DNA of 39,186 nucleotides, from NCBI RefSeq assembly GCF_030010215.1, contig NZ_JASCRR010000024.1, positions 1 to 39,186 of the forward strand. Reading direction: 5' to 3'. Below the pieces are notes generated by a model. That model was not told where the DNA came from. It saw only the letters and a list, made by a program, of their open reading frames with translations, and did no database searches. This document shows, in pieces, positions 1 through 8,583 of the stretch. Made by a program: the position numbers and the translations under genes. The DNA is from Tianweitania sp. UT-5YL-CI-8 (GTDB lineage: Bacteria > Pseudomonadota > Alphaproteobacteria > Rhizobiales > Rhizobiaceae). Within the stretch, counting starts at the first letter, position 1, and every line of letters starts with the position of its first letter.

Positions 1-2
1 AG

Positions 3-125
3 TGGATCAACGAAAACGGATTGCCCATTGAAGGGTTCTATGGCGAAGACGGCCTTCCCTTAATCCGGGCCACCCACTGGCGCCCTCTCCCGTCCCCTCC
101 CGCATCCAAGGGAGGCGAGGAATGA
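3..125 (+). CDS. C-terminal end of a DUF551-like protein (start outside window)
   Basis: The reading frame is open from the first bases of the window and stops at the TGA at 123-125, giving 40 residues of a C terminus. It ends in a THWRPLPSPP segment. That matches the usual end of DUF551 proteins, small phage and plasmid-borne proteins of unknown function that end in a T-H-W-x-P-L-P motif. The stop overlaps the next start codon (ATGA at 122-125), so the genes look translationally coupled. The position just ahead of a tyrosine recombinase supports a phage or integrative-element origin. The protein is truncated by the window edge, so its full length is unknown. Confidence 0.6.
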   Translation, partial: WINENGLPIEGFYGEDGLPLIRATHWRPLPSPPASKGGEE

Positions 126-280
126 TCTCCTTCCGCTGGTGGCTTTTCCACCGTCTCTCCGAACTCGGCTGGTGGATATGTCCTGAGCCGCATAAATCAC
201 GACTGCAATCGGTCATGCCTCAGTGGTCGGATATCGCCGAAACCCAAGAACCTCCGGTAAGGGAGGGCAAGGATGACTAA
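122..280 (+). CDS. Small hypothetical protein of the phage-like element
   Basis: A 52-residue reading frame starts at the ATG at 122, which overlaps the previous stop as ATGA, and ends at 280. The next gene starts inside it at 273. The sequence is rich in tryptophan near its N terminus (RWWLFHRL, GWWI) and has an acidic tail. I do not recognise a family. Support comes only from the tight overlap with both neighbours, a pattern typical of compact phage operons. It may be non-coding, but the chain of overlaps is hard to explain otherwise. Confidence 0.45.
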   Translation: MISFRWWLFHRLSELGWWICPEPHKSRLQSVMPQWSDIAETQEPPVREGKDD

Positions 281-455
281 GCCTCTCGATCTCACCCGGC
301 TTCAAATAAAAGCACTTTGCGAAGGCGCCAAAGGCACCGGCTATGCACCTGTGGTTCAGATTGGCAATGCCTTCGTCCGGCTTATCCCCGAAGAACACGC
401 TCTCCCTCCACAGGCAGACAGTCCAGTTGCCAACGGGCGTAAAGGCTACCTTTGA
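273..455 (+). CDS. Small hypothetical protein upstream of the integrase
   Basis: This encodes 60 residues, from the ATG at 273 to the TGA at 453-455. It overlaps the upstream small gene by 8 bases, and its stop shares a base with the ATG of the integrase (TGATG at 453-457). Its N-terminal half (LTRLQIKALCEGAKGTG, then a run ending FVRLIP) looks like a short folded module. No family is recognised. Short genes directly before a tyrosine recombinase are often excisionase-like or regulatory, but no helix-turn-helix is evident here, so no function is claimed. Confidence 0.5.
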   Translation: MTKPLDLTRLQIKALCEGAKGTGYAPVVQIGNAFVRLIPEEHALPPQADSPVANGRKGYL

Positions 456-1525
456 TGGTAGACATGCCTCGCCCCAGAAAGCCCTTCATTCAGAAAGAGA
501 CAACCAGACATGGAAAGGTGGTCTGGTATTTTCGAAGAGGTAAGGAAGCCCGCATCCGCCTACCGGGCGTTTTCGGATCACCGGAATTCAACGCCGCCTA
601 CGAGTTGGCCCTATCAGGGAAAACCGTCGAAAAGCAAACGTCAGCACCTAGGGCGACAATGCGTTGGCTTGCAGACCGCTACTATGAGAGCGGTCGCTAC
701 CTCAATCTGAGGCCGAACACGCAACGCAACCAGCGCCTGATGCTGGAGAGTGTGTGCAAGACCGGTGGGGAATTTGCCTTCACCGCGATTGAGGCGCGCG
801 ACATACGGGCGGGGATGCTGCGACGAGAGAAGACGCCGCACATGGCCGTGACGTATCTCGGCACGATGCGCACCATTCTGGATTTCGCGGTGGACAGCGG
901 TTGGCTGAAGGTCAACCCGGTTACGGACGACATCAAGCCTCCATCGACCAAGGGGGACGGCTACCACACTTGGACCATCGAAGAGGTCGAGCGGTATCAG
1001 GCTCGTCATCCTGTCGGGACACAAGCCCGCCTGGCAATGGACATCCTCCTCTACACCGGGCTCCGCAGGTCGGATGCCATACGGCTGGGGCGCCAGCACC
1101 TAAAGAATGGCGTCATAAACATCAAAGCAGGGAAGAACGGGGCAGAAATCACAATCCCCCTGCTGCCCCCACTCGCTAAGTCAATCGAGGCGACAGCGAC
1201 AGGCGATCTGGTCTACCTAATCAACAGCCGTGGGCAACCGTGGAAGAACATCAGCTTCGGTTATTGGTTCGCGGACCGATGCGACGAGGCAGAGGTTCCA
1301 GGGCGCGCGCATGGCCTTCGGAAGGCCGGCGCAACAATCGCGGCGAACAACGGCGCTACACCGTTTGAACTGACCGCAATGTTCGGTTGGTCGTCAGTAA
1401 AAATGGCCGAGGTCTATACGAAAAAGACCGATCGGACCCGCCTCGCAGAACGTGCAGCGAACAAGCTATACCCGCACCCAACCAATGGGTGCGGGGACGA
1501 GGCACAAAAAACAAAGCAAAAATAA
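455..1525 (+). CDS. Tyrosine recombinase (phage-type integrase)
   Basis: A site-specific recombinase of about 356 residues. From the ATG at 455 the catalytic set is visible: Arg in YTGLRRSD at about residue 204, the HGLRK box (His about 286, Arg about 289), Trp in FGWSS at about 312 replacing the second His, and the nucleophile Tyr in EVYTKK at about 321. Residues 60-160 match a core-binding SAM-like domain. The ATG at 455 is preferred because it overlaps the previous stop (TGATG); a TTG at 452 is an alternative. The gene is the last of a tightly packed phage-like string, and chromosomal housekeeping genes follow about 0.9 kb later, so it probably marks the end of an integrated element. No adjacent tRNA gene is present, so the attachment site cannot be named. 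Confidence 0.93.
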   Translation: MVDMPRPRKPFIQKETTRHGKVVWYFRRGKEARIRLPGVFGSPEFNAAYELALSGKTVEKQTSAPRATMRWLADRYYESGRYLNLRPNTQRNQRLMLESVCKTGGEFAFTAIEARDIRAGMLRREKTPHMAVTYLGTMRTILDFAVDSGWLKVNPVTDDIKPPSTKGDGYHTWTIEEVERYQARHPVGTQARLAMDILLYTGLRRSDAIRLGRQHLKNGVINIKAGKNGAEITIPLLPPLAKSIEATATGDLVYLINSRGQPWKNISFGYWFADRCDEAEVPGRAHGLRKAGATIAANNGATPFELTAMFGWSSVKMAEVYTKKTDRTRLAERAANKLYPHPTNGCGDEAQKTKQK

Positions 1526-1574
1526 ATGCTTGGCTTTTGCCATTTAACTATGATGGATGGTTAATGACGAACAT

Positions 1575-1598
1575 GCTTAATGATTGATTTCATTAAGC
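1575..1598 (+). terminator. Hairpin after the integrase, weak terminator candidate
   Basis: A perfect 9-bp inverted repeat, GCTTAATGA and TCATTAAGC, is separated by 6 bases and followed by a pyrimidine-rich CCTTTCTTT stretch. It lies 50 bases after the integrase stop. The stem is AT-rich, so it would be a weak intrinsic terminator. It could also be a recombinase-related or operator palindrome. Confidence 0.35.
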
Positions 1599-1663
1599 CT
1601 TTCTTTACCATACGCTGCCTGAGCGCAGTCGTTGACGACCATTGCTGAAAACTATGATTCTTT

Positions 1664-1996
1664 ATGAAAAGGATGGAGGCCCGGGTGGAATTTTACCTGT
1701 CGATCTTCATGCCCATGGCAATCTCCATTGCATTGGGATTTGGTGTTCAGCGCGGCTTCCCGTTGTGGCCGACAGTCCTCGCACTCGGGATAACGTTTTC
1801 GACCTCCGCCGCTTTCCTGTTGAAGGGAGTCCGACAATCCTGCTCCATCAATGAAAGCGAATGCATAGGAGCCACCGCAGTTGCCTGGCTCGTCGGCGGC
1901 TGGTGGCTCTTGGCTCTGATGATCTTCGTTGCGGGTTGCTTAGGCGCGAGAAGGCAGCGAAAGAACGCTCGGCATGGAGTGCAAACCGAAAGTTAG
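1664..1996 (+). CDS. Small membrane protein, function unknown
   Basis: A 110-residue reading frame with three hydrophobic stretches that can span the membrane: about residues 11-29, 33-54 and 70-95. A basic tail (ARRQRKNARH) suggests the C terminus stays in the cytoplasm. The ATG at 1673 is a possible alternative start, since it has an AAAAGG just before it. No family is recognised. The gene sits between the integrase and a lone antitoxin gene in the junction zone, so it may be accessory cargo. The clear membrane pattern makes it more credible than a random frame, but it remains unverified. Confidence 0.5.
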   Translation: MKRMEARVEFYLSIFMPMAISIALGFGVQRGFPLWPTVLALGITFSTSAAFLLKGVRQSCSINESECIGATAVAWLVGGWWLLALMIFVAGCLGARRQRKNARHGVQTES

Positions 1997-2031
1997 GGTG
2001 GTGATTCAATATTGCTGAAGAGGATAGAAAC

Positions 2032-2340
2032 ATGCCCCTGAAGTTCGCCCGCCCCATTCATCCAGGTGAATACCTTCGCGAGGAATATCTCGTCCCACTT
2101 GAAATGAGCGCCGGTGCACTCGCTAAAAATCTAGGCCTGCCGCGAACTCGTATCGAGCGCATCGTCAAGGAAGAGATAGGTATCACGCCAGACACGGCTT
2201 TGCGGCTCGCTAAGTTCTTCCGGACCACTCCGGAATTCTGGATGAATTTCCAGCAGGCGTTTGAACTTGCGACTTTAGGCTCAAAATTGAAGGCGGAGCT
2301 TGATCGGATCGAGCCTATCGATATGTCTGACGTGGCTTGA
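2032..2340 (+). CDS. HigA/VapI-family antitoxin (no toxin partner visible)
   Basis: A helix-turn-helix protein of 102 residues. The N terminus (ARPIHPGEYLREEYLVPL) is the hallmark of the HigA addiction-module antidote family. It is followed by an XRE-type helix-turn-helix with a recognition segment near LGLPRTRIERIVKEE and the family's conserved T-P-E-F-W-M-N-F-Q motif. Such proteins normally neutralise a HigB mRNA interferase and repress their own operon. The gene for HigB usually lies directly upstream, but the 35 bases before this start and the upstream frame hold no HigB-like protein. It is therefore an orphan antitoxin or a stand-alone regulator. A 14-base direct repeat overlaps its end (2298-2311 and 2335-2348). 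Confidence 0.88.
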   Translation: MPLKFARPIHPGEYLREEYLVPLEMSAGALAKNLGLPRTRIERIVKEEIGITPDTALRLAKFFRTTPEFWMNFQQAFELATLGSKLKAELDRIEPIDMSDVA

Positions 2341-2453
2341 TCGGATCGGTCTATTCAACAGTGCATGGCGGCTGTGACGTCAGTTCGATCATTATCTGCG
2401 TGCTGGTTTGAAGGTCTGTCCAAGACGAGCGTACTGGGACTACGCTTTAAGCC

Positions 2454-3890
2454 TCAGCGCTTCTTTTTCGCACGGCCGGCGAATGGATTATCTGAAGTGC
2501 GCAGCGCGACGCGGATCGGCACGCCGGGCATGTCGAACGATTCGCGCAGCGAATTCACGAGATAACGCACATAGGATTCCGGCACAGCCTCGGGACGCGA
2601 GCAGTTGACAACGAAGCCCGGCGGGCGCGTCTTGGCCTGGGTGACGTATTTGATCTTGAGCCGGCGCCCTGCCACGGCGGGCGGCGGGTGGTGGGCAAGG
2701 ATGCCTTCCAGCCAGCGGTTGAGCTTGCCTGTGGAGACGCGGCTGTTCCAGACGCGATGGGTCTTGATGATCGCATCCATCAGCTTGTCGAGCCCACGGC
2801 CGGTTTCAGCCGAGAGCGGCACCGCCTGGATACCACGCACCTGCGGCAGGAGGCGCTGGGTCTTTTCGCGCAGTTCGGCGAGCGCTTCCTGCGGATTGTC
2901 GATCATGTCCCATTTGTTGAAGGCGATGACCGGCGCCCTGCCCTCGCGGATGATGAGATCGGCGATCTGCAGATCCTGCTTTTCGAACGGGATCGTGGCG
3001 TCGAGCACGATAACGACGATCTCGGCGAAGCGAATGGCGCGCAGACCGTCGGCGACCGACAGCTTTTCGAGCTTCTCCTGAATGCGGGACTTGCGGCGCA
3101 TGCCGGCAGTGTCGTGCAGCCGGATCAACCGGCCTTTCCAGTCCCAGTCGACGGAGATGGAATCGCGGGTGATGCCGGCCTCGGGGCCGGTGAGCAGCCG
3201 TTCCTCGCCGATCAACGCGTTGATGAGCGTGGACTTGCCGGCATTCGGGCGGCCGACGACGGCAATGCGCAGCGGCTTGGTCTCGTCGTAAGCGGAGACG
3301 AGTTCAACGTCGGGGTCTTCGATGTCCTCGCCGATCAGCACATCGCTTTCGGCGATATCGTCGTCCTCTTCCTCATCGGCACCCAAGGTGCGTTCATGGC
3401 CGAGCGCCTCGATAACAGCATCGCGCAGGTCGGGCAGGCCTTGGCCGTGCTCGGCCGAGATCGGCACCGGCTCGCCGAGGCCAAGTTCCCAGGCTTCCAG
3501 CATGCCGCCCTGCGCGCCGCGCGCTTCCGACTTGTTAGCGACCACGACGACAGGCTTACCGGAACGGCGAACGATCTCGCCGAAGGTCTTGTCGTCGGGC
3601 ATGATGCCGCTCTTGGCATCGACCACGAAGAAGATCAGGTCGGCCTCTTCGATAGCGATTTCGGTCTGGGCGCGCATGCGGCCCTGCAAGGTGGCGGCAG
3701 CCGCATCCTCGAAACCGGCGGTGTCGATGACGTCGAAATAGATGTCGTAGAGCTTGGCGGCATGGACGCGGCGGTCGCGCGTCACGCCCGGCGTGTCGTC
3801 GACCAGCGCGAGCTTCTTACCGACGAGCCGGTTGAAGAGCGTCGATTTGCCGACATTGGGGCGGCCGATTATGGCGACTTTGAAGGTCAT
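2454..3890 (-). CDS. der: Ribosome assembly GTPase Der (EngA)
   Basis: An essential double-GTPase of 478 residues that acts in maturation of the 50S ribosomal subunit. Two G domains are visible in tandem. The first has GRPNVGKS at residues 9-16, a DTAG switch at about 56-59 and NKSE. The second has GRPNAGKS at about 213-220, HDTAG and NKWD. An acidic linker (about 168-200, many Glu and Asp) joins them, and a C-terminal KH-like domain follows. The length is normal for the family. It lies 5 bases downstream of the YfgM-like gene on the same strand, an arrangement common in alphaproteobacteria, and the two are probably co-transcribed. Long open frames on the opposite strand are shadows of its codon bias. 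Confidence 0.97.
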   Translation of the reverse strand: MTFKVAIIGRPNVGKSTLFNRLVGKKLALVDDTPGVTRDRRVHAAKLYDIYFDVIDTAGFEDAAAATLQGRMRAQTEIAIEEADLIFFVVDAKSGIMPDDKTFGEIVRRSGKPVVVVANKSEARGAQGGMLEAWELGLGEPVPISAEHGQGLPDLRDAVIEALGHERTLGADEEEDDDIAESDVLIGEDIEDPDVELVSAYDETKPLRIAVVGRPNAGKSTLINALIGEERLLTGPEAGITRDSISVDWDWKGRLIRLHDTAGMRRKSRIQEKLEKLSVADGLRAIRFAEIVVIVLDATIPFEKQDLQIADLIIREGRAPVIAFNKWDMIDNPQEALAELREKTQRLLPQVRGIQAVPLSAETGRGLDKLMDAIIKTHRVWNSRVSTGKLNRWLEGILAHHPPPAVAGRRLKIKYVTQAKTRPPGFVVNCSRPEAVPESYVRYLVNSLRESFDMPGVPIRVALRTSDNPFAGRAKKKR

Positions 3891-3895
3891 CTGGC

Positions 3896-4561
3896 TCAGG
3901 ACGCCACGCCGGAGCCGCGGATCAGCTCGGCCATCAGCGTTGCCCGCTCGCGCGCCGCGCGCGGGGCAGCATCGTCGGACGATATCTGGTCGAACAGCTT
4001 CAGCGCATCCTCGTTCTTGCCATCCTTCCAGGCTGCCAGCCCCAACGCCTCGCGCGCAGAGTGGCGCAGCGGATTGGTGTCGGCGGCAAGCGCCTCGACG
4101 CGGCTGGCGACGTCGGCATAGCTGCCGTGATCGACCAGGAGGTAGCCGGCACGTAGCCGCGCCATGTCGCGGATGCTGTCGGGTATGGAGGTGTCGGTGG
4201 CGACCGCGTCGAAATCGGCGACAGCGCCGGTAAAGTCACCCTTTTGGACGAGCACGGTGGCGGCGCGAAGGCGGGCGAGCAGCGGATAGGCGCCGTAGCC
4301 GTCCTTCTGCAACGCGTCGAAAGCGGCGAGCGCCTCGTCGTTCTTGCCGGAATTGGCGAGCGTCAGCGCCTGGGAGAAATCGTCGCCGGAGGCGTTGGCC
4401 CTTGACGTGGTCCAGTATTCCCATGCCACGAAAGCACCGGTCCCGACCACCACAATAACCGCGATGACGATCGCCGCAGGGCCGAAGCGGCTCCACAGCA
4501 TCTTCGCCCGATCCTGGCGAATCTCGTCATTGACCTCGCGGAAAAAACCTTCGTCCGACAT
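3896..4561 (-). CDS. YfgM-like tetratricopeptide repeat membrane protein
   Basis: A 221-residue protein with a short cytoplasmic N terminus ([18 protein letters not shown]), one membrane span at about residues 24-46 and a periplasmic tail of TPR-like helical repeats. This is the layout of YfgM/TPR_21 proteins, which in Escherichia coli associate with the Sec translocon and periplasmic chaperones. The ATG at 4561 is chosen because it gives the conserved MSDE start; the upstream TTG at 4570 adds only three residues and lacks a clear ribosome binding site. It is immediately upstream of der. Its role as a Sec partner here is inferred from family layout. Confidence 0.85.
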   Translation of the reverse strand: MSDEGFFREVNDEIRQDRAKMLWSRFGPAAIVIAVIVVVGTGAFVAWEYWTTSRANASGDDFSQALTLANSGKNDEALAAFDALQKDGYGAYPLLARLRAATVLVQKGDFTGAVADFDAVATDTSIPDSIRDMARLRAGYLLVDHGSYADVASRVEALAADTNPLRHSAREALGLAAWKDGKNEDALKLFDQISSDDAAPRAARERATLMAELIRGSGVAS

Positions 4562-4770
4562 AAAAACCAACCATTGCCGCCCAAACGGGCCTTTCAGTTG
4601 CTCGCGTTTTACCGGAAATTCACGGGCATGGAAGGGGGCGGCGGGAAAATCGGACGTTTACGGGAGCAAGCCGATAGTGCCGACTAAGAAGTGACAAACC
4701 CAATCCATGCCATATTTGCCGGATAAGGGCGCGGCTCCTTCCGCTTTTCCATACCGCGTAGAGAGTGTTG

Positions 4771-5760
4771 ATGCAGCTTAAATCCCCGTTTGTCCGTCTC
4801 GCTGCATTCGCCTCGATATTCGCTTTCGCATTTCCCGCAATCGCTACCCCAGTCGCCGATCCGACCGATGCAAAGCCAAAGCAGGTGGTTCTGATCTCGT
4901 TCGACGGCGCACATGATCTGGCGCAATGGCAGCGCAGCAGAGCACTCGCGCTGCGGACAGGCGCCGATTTTACCTATTTCCTGTCCTGCGTTTTCCTGCT
5001 CTCGCGCGAAACCAAGGACGCGTACCAGGCTCCCGGCAGAAGCGCGGGGCGATCCAATGTCGGCTTTGCCATGACCCGTCAGGAGGTGGCGGATCGGCTG
5101 CAGCAAATCCGCCTTGCCGCGTCGGAGGGCCACGACATCGCCAGCCACGCCTGTGGCCATTTCGATGGTGGAAAATGGACCAAGGCGCAATGGAAGGCCG
5201 AGTTCGCCGCCTTTTCGACGATCGTTCGCGATGCCTACACCATCAACGGCATCGCGCCTGAACCTTCGGACTGGAAGGACATCGCGGCACATGCTTCGAA
5301 GGGTTTTCGCGTTCCGTACCTCTCCTCCAGCACGGCGCTGGACGAGGCCCTGCGCGAGAACGGCACGGTCTACAACGCCAGCGGCGTATCGCGCGGGCCG
5401 GTGAAACCGCATCTTGACAAAGGCCTTTACCAGTTCGCGCTGCCGATGATCCCGGAAGGACCCTCCGAACGGCGCATCATCGCCATGGACTACAATCTCT
5501 ACGTCCGCCATTCCGGCGGGATGGAGCGGCCGAGCGAGGCCGCTTTGTTTGAAAACCGAACCTATGCGGCGTTCAACCGGGCGTTCAGGGAGCAATATGA
5601 CGGCGCACGCGTGCCGCTGCAGCTCGGCTTCCACTTCACCCTGATGAACGATGGCGCCTATTGGCGCGCGCTGGAGCGCTTTGCCGAAGAGGTCTGCGTC
5701 AAAGCCGATGTCGAATGCATCAGCTATGCCGACTATGTCGCACGGATTGAAGGCGATTAG
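4771..5760 (+). CDS. Secreted polysaccharide deacetylase-like protein
   Basis: A 329-residue exported protein. Residues 1-27 form a signal peptide ending near AIA-TP. The mature part resembles the NodB-type carbohydrate esterase fold. A first Asp motif (LISFDGAHD) opens the domain. The HACGH segment fits the metal-binding H-x-x-x-H motif, and later GFRVPYL and LGFHFTLMND fit the remaining active-site strands. The usual T-F-D-D-G motif is altered to S-F-D-G-A, so the substrate may not be chitin-like. The ATG at 4771 is preferred over GTG at 4765 and TTG at 4768 because it starts the signal peptide directly. It stands alone, divergent from the YfgM-like gene. Confidence 0.75.
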   Translation: MQLKSPFVRLAAFASIFAFAFPAIATPVADPTDAKPKQVVLISFDGAHDLAQWQRSRALALRTGADFTYFLSCVFLLSRETKDAYQAPGRSAGRSNVGFAMTRQEVADRLQQIRLAASEGHDIASHACGHFDGGKWTKAQWKAEFAAFSTIVRDAYTINGIAPEPSDWKDIAAHASKGFRVPYLSSSTALDEALRENGTVYNASGVSRGPVKPHLDKGLYQFALPMIPEGPSERRIIAMDYNLYVRHSGGMERPSEAALFENRTYAAFNRAFREQYDGARVPLQLGFHFTLMNDGAYWRALERFAEEVCVKADVECISYADYVARIEGD

Positions 5761-5789
5761 GCGGTAAACCAATAAGAGATGGTGGCAGG

Positions 5790-6098
5790 TTATCGGGCTG
5801 CAACGAGTCTCAGAATGTCGCTGAATTCCTCATTGAACACGCTGCTCGTCGGTGCTCGTCCTAAGCGAAACAAGAGTTGGGCTGACGTCTCGGCATCAAG
5901 CGCTTCGAGAACGAAGCTTCTATCCGACCAAAACGTAATGCGGGCACAGATTTCGGCACTTTCGAAGTCGAGTCTGGCTGCCGGGTTGTCGGTAGGGGCG
6001 CCAACTTCAAGCTCTATGCTCATACTCGACGACGAAGCTCCTGCAACAAGCTCCTTTCCCCAAGTAATAAACCTTTCAAGAAGATCGGTGTCGGACAT
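5790..6098 (-). CDS. Hypothetical protein of about 100 residues
   Basis: A soluble, acidic protein of 102 residues from the ATG at 6098, or 105 if the GTG at 6107 is used. It contains LLERFITWGKELVAG at the start and a NPAARLDFESAEICARITFW core with alternating polar and hydrophobic residues typical of a small alpha/beta domain. I do not recognise the family with certainty. The size and tone resemble contact-dependent-inhibition immunity proteins, but no toxin gene is nearby. Its composition is far less GC-biased at third positions than its neighbours, which may mean a transferred gene. Confidence 0.6.
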   Translation of the reverse strand: MSDTDLLERFITWGKELVAGASSSSMSIELEVGAPTDNPAARLDFESAEICARITFWSDRSFVLEALDAETSAQLLFRLGRAPTSSVFNEEFSDILRLVAAR

Positions 6099-6162
6099 AC
6101 CTGTCACTCTTAACCCGCCAACAAGCCACGCGCCTATGAGCTCGTCCTAACAAGACAGAGCT

Positions 6163-6513
6163 CTACTCGCCAATCGCCTGATCGTAGAGCTCAGGCTTGA
6201 AGCCGAGGGTCAGTGCGCCGGCACGGTCCAGCACCGGGCGCTTGATCATGGAAGGCTGTTCGAGCATCAGGGCGATGGCTTTCTCTTGGTCAAGAGCGGC
6301 CTTTGCATCGTCCGGCAGTTTCTTGAAGGTGGTGCCGGCGCGATTCAGTACCTTCTCCCAGCCGAATTCGGCGCACCACCGCTCCAGCGATGCGCGGTCG
6401 ATGCCGGATGCCTTATAGTCGTGGAAGGCATAGTCGACGCCATGCGCTTCCAGCCAGCTCCGCGCCTTCTTCATCGTGTCGCAGTTCTTGATGCCATAGA
6501 TGGTGGTCGTCAT
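6163..6513 (-). CDS. ArsC/YffB-family reductase-like protein
   Basis: A 116-residue thioredoxin-fold protein of the Spx/MgsR/YffB branch of the arsenate reductase family. The N terminus (TIYGIKNCDTMKKARSWL) carries the conserved single cysteine in the N-C-D-T motif. Family features follow: YAFHDYKASGID, the G-W-E-K-V-L-N-R-x-G-T-T segment, and the cis-proline region IKRPVLD. YffB-like proteins have been suggested to be glutathione-dependent thiol reductases; true arsenate reduction is not implied, and no ars genes are near. It lies 59 bases downstream of the LysR gene on the same strand and may share its transcript. Confidence 0.88.
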   Translation of the reverse strand: MTTTIYGIKNCDTMKKARSWLEAHGVDYAFHDYKASGIDRASLERWCAEFGWEKVLNRAGTTFKKLPDDAKAALDQEKAIALMLEQPSMIKRPVLDRAGALTLGFKPELYDQAIGE

Positions 6514-6572
6514 GATCGAATCCCGGTGCGTGTCGGGAACCGTCTTGGGCGAGGATTATCGCCGGATCAAGA

Positions 6573-7493
6573 TCAATCGATCCATGCTACCGAAGGATCG
6601 ACGGTGGCGCAAAAGCCGGCGGCGCTGCGGCGGGCATGTTCAACCACCATCTGGATGAGATGCTGGTGGGTGGTCGACTGGTAGGTCGCGATGATGGGCA
6701 TGGGCGGAAAGCGCTTCGACACCCTGATCGGATGCAGCAGGCCCATCTTCAGCTCCCGCTGGATGGTGACGGTCGGGATGGCGCCGATGCCGAAACCGGC
6801 AATCAGCAGGTTGATGATGGCGAACAGCGAATTGGTGCTGGTGAGTTTTGAAGCCAGCACGCGCTCGTCCTGGAAATAGGGCGCGATCTGCCGGTAAGGC
6901 GGCGTGTCTTTCGGAAACGATATGATCGGCATGTTGCCGAGTTCATCCACACTGTACACCCGGTCGGGATTGATGATCTTGGCTGAGCCCGCCCAAGTCA
7001 TCTGCAGGATGCAGCTGACGAAGCTGCGGAAGCCCTCGCCGACCGCCGGGTCTACGGCGAACATCATGTCCAGCTCGCCCTTGTTCATGCCTTGGGTGAG
7101 CAGCTTGGTGCCTTCCACCGTCAGCTCGATCTTCAGATTGGGGACCGTCTGGTGCAGCGTTTCTATGAGATGCGGCATCCAGGTAGAAGCAACGGAATCG
7201 ATGGCGCCGATGCGCACGAGCTGCGGCGCCGAAGCGTCGGGGCTTTCCAGCACGTCGCGCAGCTTGCCGATGTCGCCCAGGATAGCCTGGAAGGCGTTCA
7301 GCGCCTTTTCGCCCTCGGGGGTCAGCTTGAACCCGCGGTCGCCGCGATCGACCAGCCGACAGCCCAGTTCCTGCTCGAGCGCCGTCAGCCGGGTGGATAT
7401 GGCCGGCTGCGTCGCATTGAGCTCCTGGGCCGTACGGCCGAAATGGCGGTTGCGCGCGAGCACCACAAAGGTTGTCATATCGAGGATACGCAT
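6573..7493 (-). CDS. LysR-family transcriptional regulator
   Basis: A 306-residue regulator with an N-terminal winged helix (MRILDMTTFVVLARNRHFGR, then TAQELNATQPAISTRLTALE) and a periplasmic-binding-like effector domain of about 215 residues. The ATG at 7493 is the natural start; the open frame runs further upstream only because it crosses the ATPase gene in another frame. It is the last gene behind the ABC importer operon on the same strand, 52 bases after the ATPase. It probably controls uptake of the importer's substrate. LysR proteins usually bind near the first gene of the set; an 18-bp palindrome before the DUF3830 gene is a candidate target. Confidence 0.93.
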   Translation of the reverse strand: MRILDMTTFVVLARNRHFGRTAQELNATQPAISTRLTALEQELGCRLVDRGDRGFKLTPEGEKALNAFQAILGDIGKLRDVLESPDASAPQLVRIGAIDSVASTWMPHLIETLHQTVPNLKIELTVEGTKLLTQGMNKGELDMMFAVDPAVGEGFRSFVSCILQMTWAGSAKIINPDRVYSVDELGNMPIISFPKDTPPYRQIAPYFQDERVLASKLTSTNSLFAIINLLIAGFGIGAIPTVTIQRELKMGLLHPIRVSKRFPPMPIIATYQSTTHQHLIQMVVEHARRSAAGFCATVDPSVAWID

Positions 7494-7545
7494 GGCGTAT
7501 CCATTAGCAATCTTTGGACGATCCCGCCGCATCCAACTGACCTTA

Positions 7546-8580
7546 TCAGCGCGGAATGATGCGGATGCGGGCGGGGTCGATGGACAGCGAAACGGTGTCG
7601 CCGGCCGCGAAGGTCTGGTCGTTCCCGGTAAGGATCTGGATGCGTTCGCCGGCCAGATCGAGAATGTAGCGGCATCGCGCGCCGAGGAAGACACGTGTGC
7701 GCACTGTGGCCTTGAGACCGTTCGCATCTTCGGCTGCGATAGAAAGATCTTCTTGGCGCAGCACGAGCGAGACTTTGCCAACCGGTAGCTCCCGGCCGAC
7801 GGCGAGGCTCTGGCCATCGGCTAGAATGGCACTGCCGTCTGAGCCGATCTCGGCCGGGACGAGATTGGCCGAGCCGAGAAAGTTGGATGCAAATTCCGTG
7901 GCCGGCTGGGCGTAGATGTCGGCGGGTGTGTCCTGCTGCTCGACCTTGCCGGCGTTGAACAGCACGATGCGGTCGGACAGGCTGAGCGCTTCTTCCTGGT
8001 CGTGTGTGACGAAGATGGTCGTCAGCTTCAGCCGCTTGTGGATTTCGATCAGCTCGACCTGCATGTCCTCGCGCAGACGGGCGTCGAGATTGGACAGCGG
8101 CTCGTCGAGCAGCAGCACCTGCGGGTCGGAGACGATGGCGCGGGCAAGGGCGACGCGCTGCTGCTGGCCTCCGGAAAGCTGACGCGGCTTGCGGTCCGCG
8201 AGATGGCCGAGCTGGACGGTTTCGAGGGCGGCGAGAACCTTTTCGTGCTGCTGTTCGCGGCTGCCGATGCCGCGCATGCGCAAGGGAAAGCGGATATTCT
8301 CGGCGACCGACAGATGTGGCAGCAGCGCGTAGGACTGGAACATCATGGAGATGTCGCGCTTTTCGGGCGCAAGCGCCGTGACGTCGCGACCGCCGATCTC
8401 GACCTTTCCCGAGGTGACGGCTTCCAGCCCGGCGACGATGCGCAGAAGTGTTGTCTTGCCACAACCCGAGGCCCCGAGAAGACTGACGAACTCACCCGAG
8501 GCGATGTCTAGCGAAATGCCGTGCAGCACCTGGACTGGCCCGAAGGCCTTTTTCACATTTTCGAGACGGACATTGGCCAT
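7546..8580 (-). CDS. ABC importer ATPase (PotA/spermidine-iron type)
   Basis: The ATP-hydrolysing subunit of an importer, 344 residues. A Walker A motif (GASGCGKTT) is at about residues 36-44, the Q-loop is in MMFQSYALLPH, the signature is LSGGQQQRVALARA, and Walker B is VLLLDEPLSNLD followed by the H-loop THDQEEA. A TOBE-type C-terminal domain (about 240-344) closes the protein, as in PotA and FbpC. It lies 3 bases after the second permease, so translation is probably coupled. The family as a whole imports polyamines, iron, sulfate, 2-aminoethylphosphonate or related solutes; the ATPase alone does not identify the substrate. Confidence 0.96.
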   Translation of the reverse strand: MANVRLENVKKAFGPVQVLHGISLDIASGEFVSLLGASGCGKTTLLRIVAGLEAVTSGKVEIGGRDVTALAPEKRDISMMFQSYALLPHLSVAENIRFPLRMRGIGSREQQHEKVLAALETVQLGHLADRKPRQLSGGQQQRVALARAIVSDPQVLLLDEPLSNLDARLREDMQVELIEIHKRLKLTTIFVTHDQEEALSLSDRIVLFNAGKVEQQDTPADIYAQPATEFASNFLGSANLVPAEIGSDGSAILADGQSLAVGRELPVGKVSLVLRQEDLSIAAEDANGLKATVRTRVFLGARCRYILDLAGERIQILTGNDQTFAAGDTVSLSIDPARIRIIPR

Positions 8581-8583
8581 GGA

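Noticed and set aside
1526-2453. tRNA gene as attachment site for the tyrosine recombinase
   Set aside because: No T-loop (GTTCGA-type) with matching acceptor stem and cloverleaf could be found in this stretch.
2688-4121. Long plus-strand open frame of about 477 codons opposite der
   Set aside because: It mirrors the codon bias of der and the YfgM-like gene, has no known domain and no ribosome binding site, and der is certain.
4684-5772. Minus-strand frame of about 362 codons opposite the deacetylase-like gene
   Set aside because: Low-complexity antisense translation; the plus-strand frame has a signal peptide and conserved motifs.
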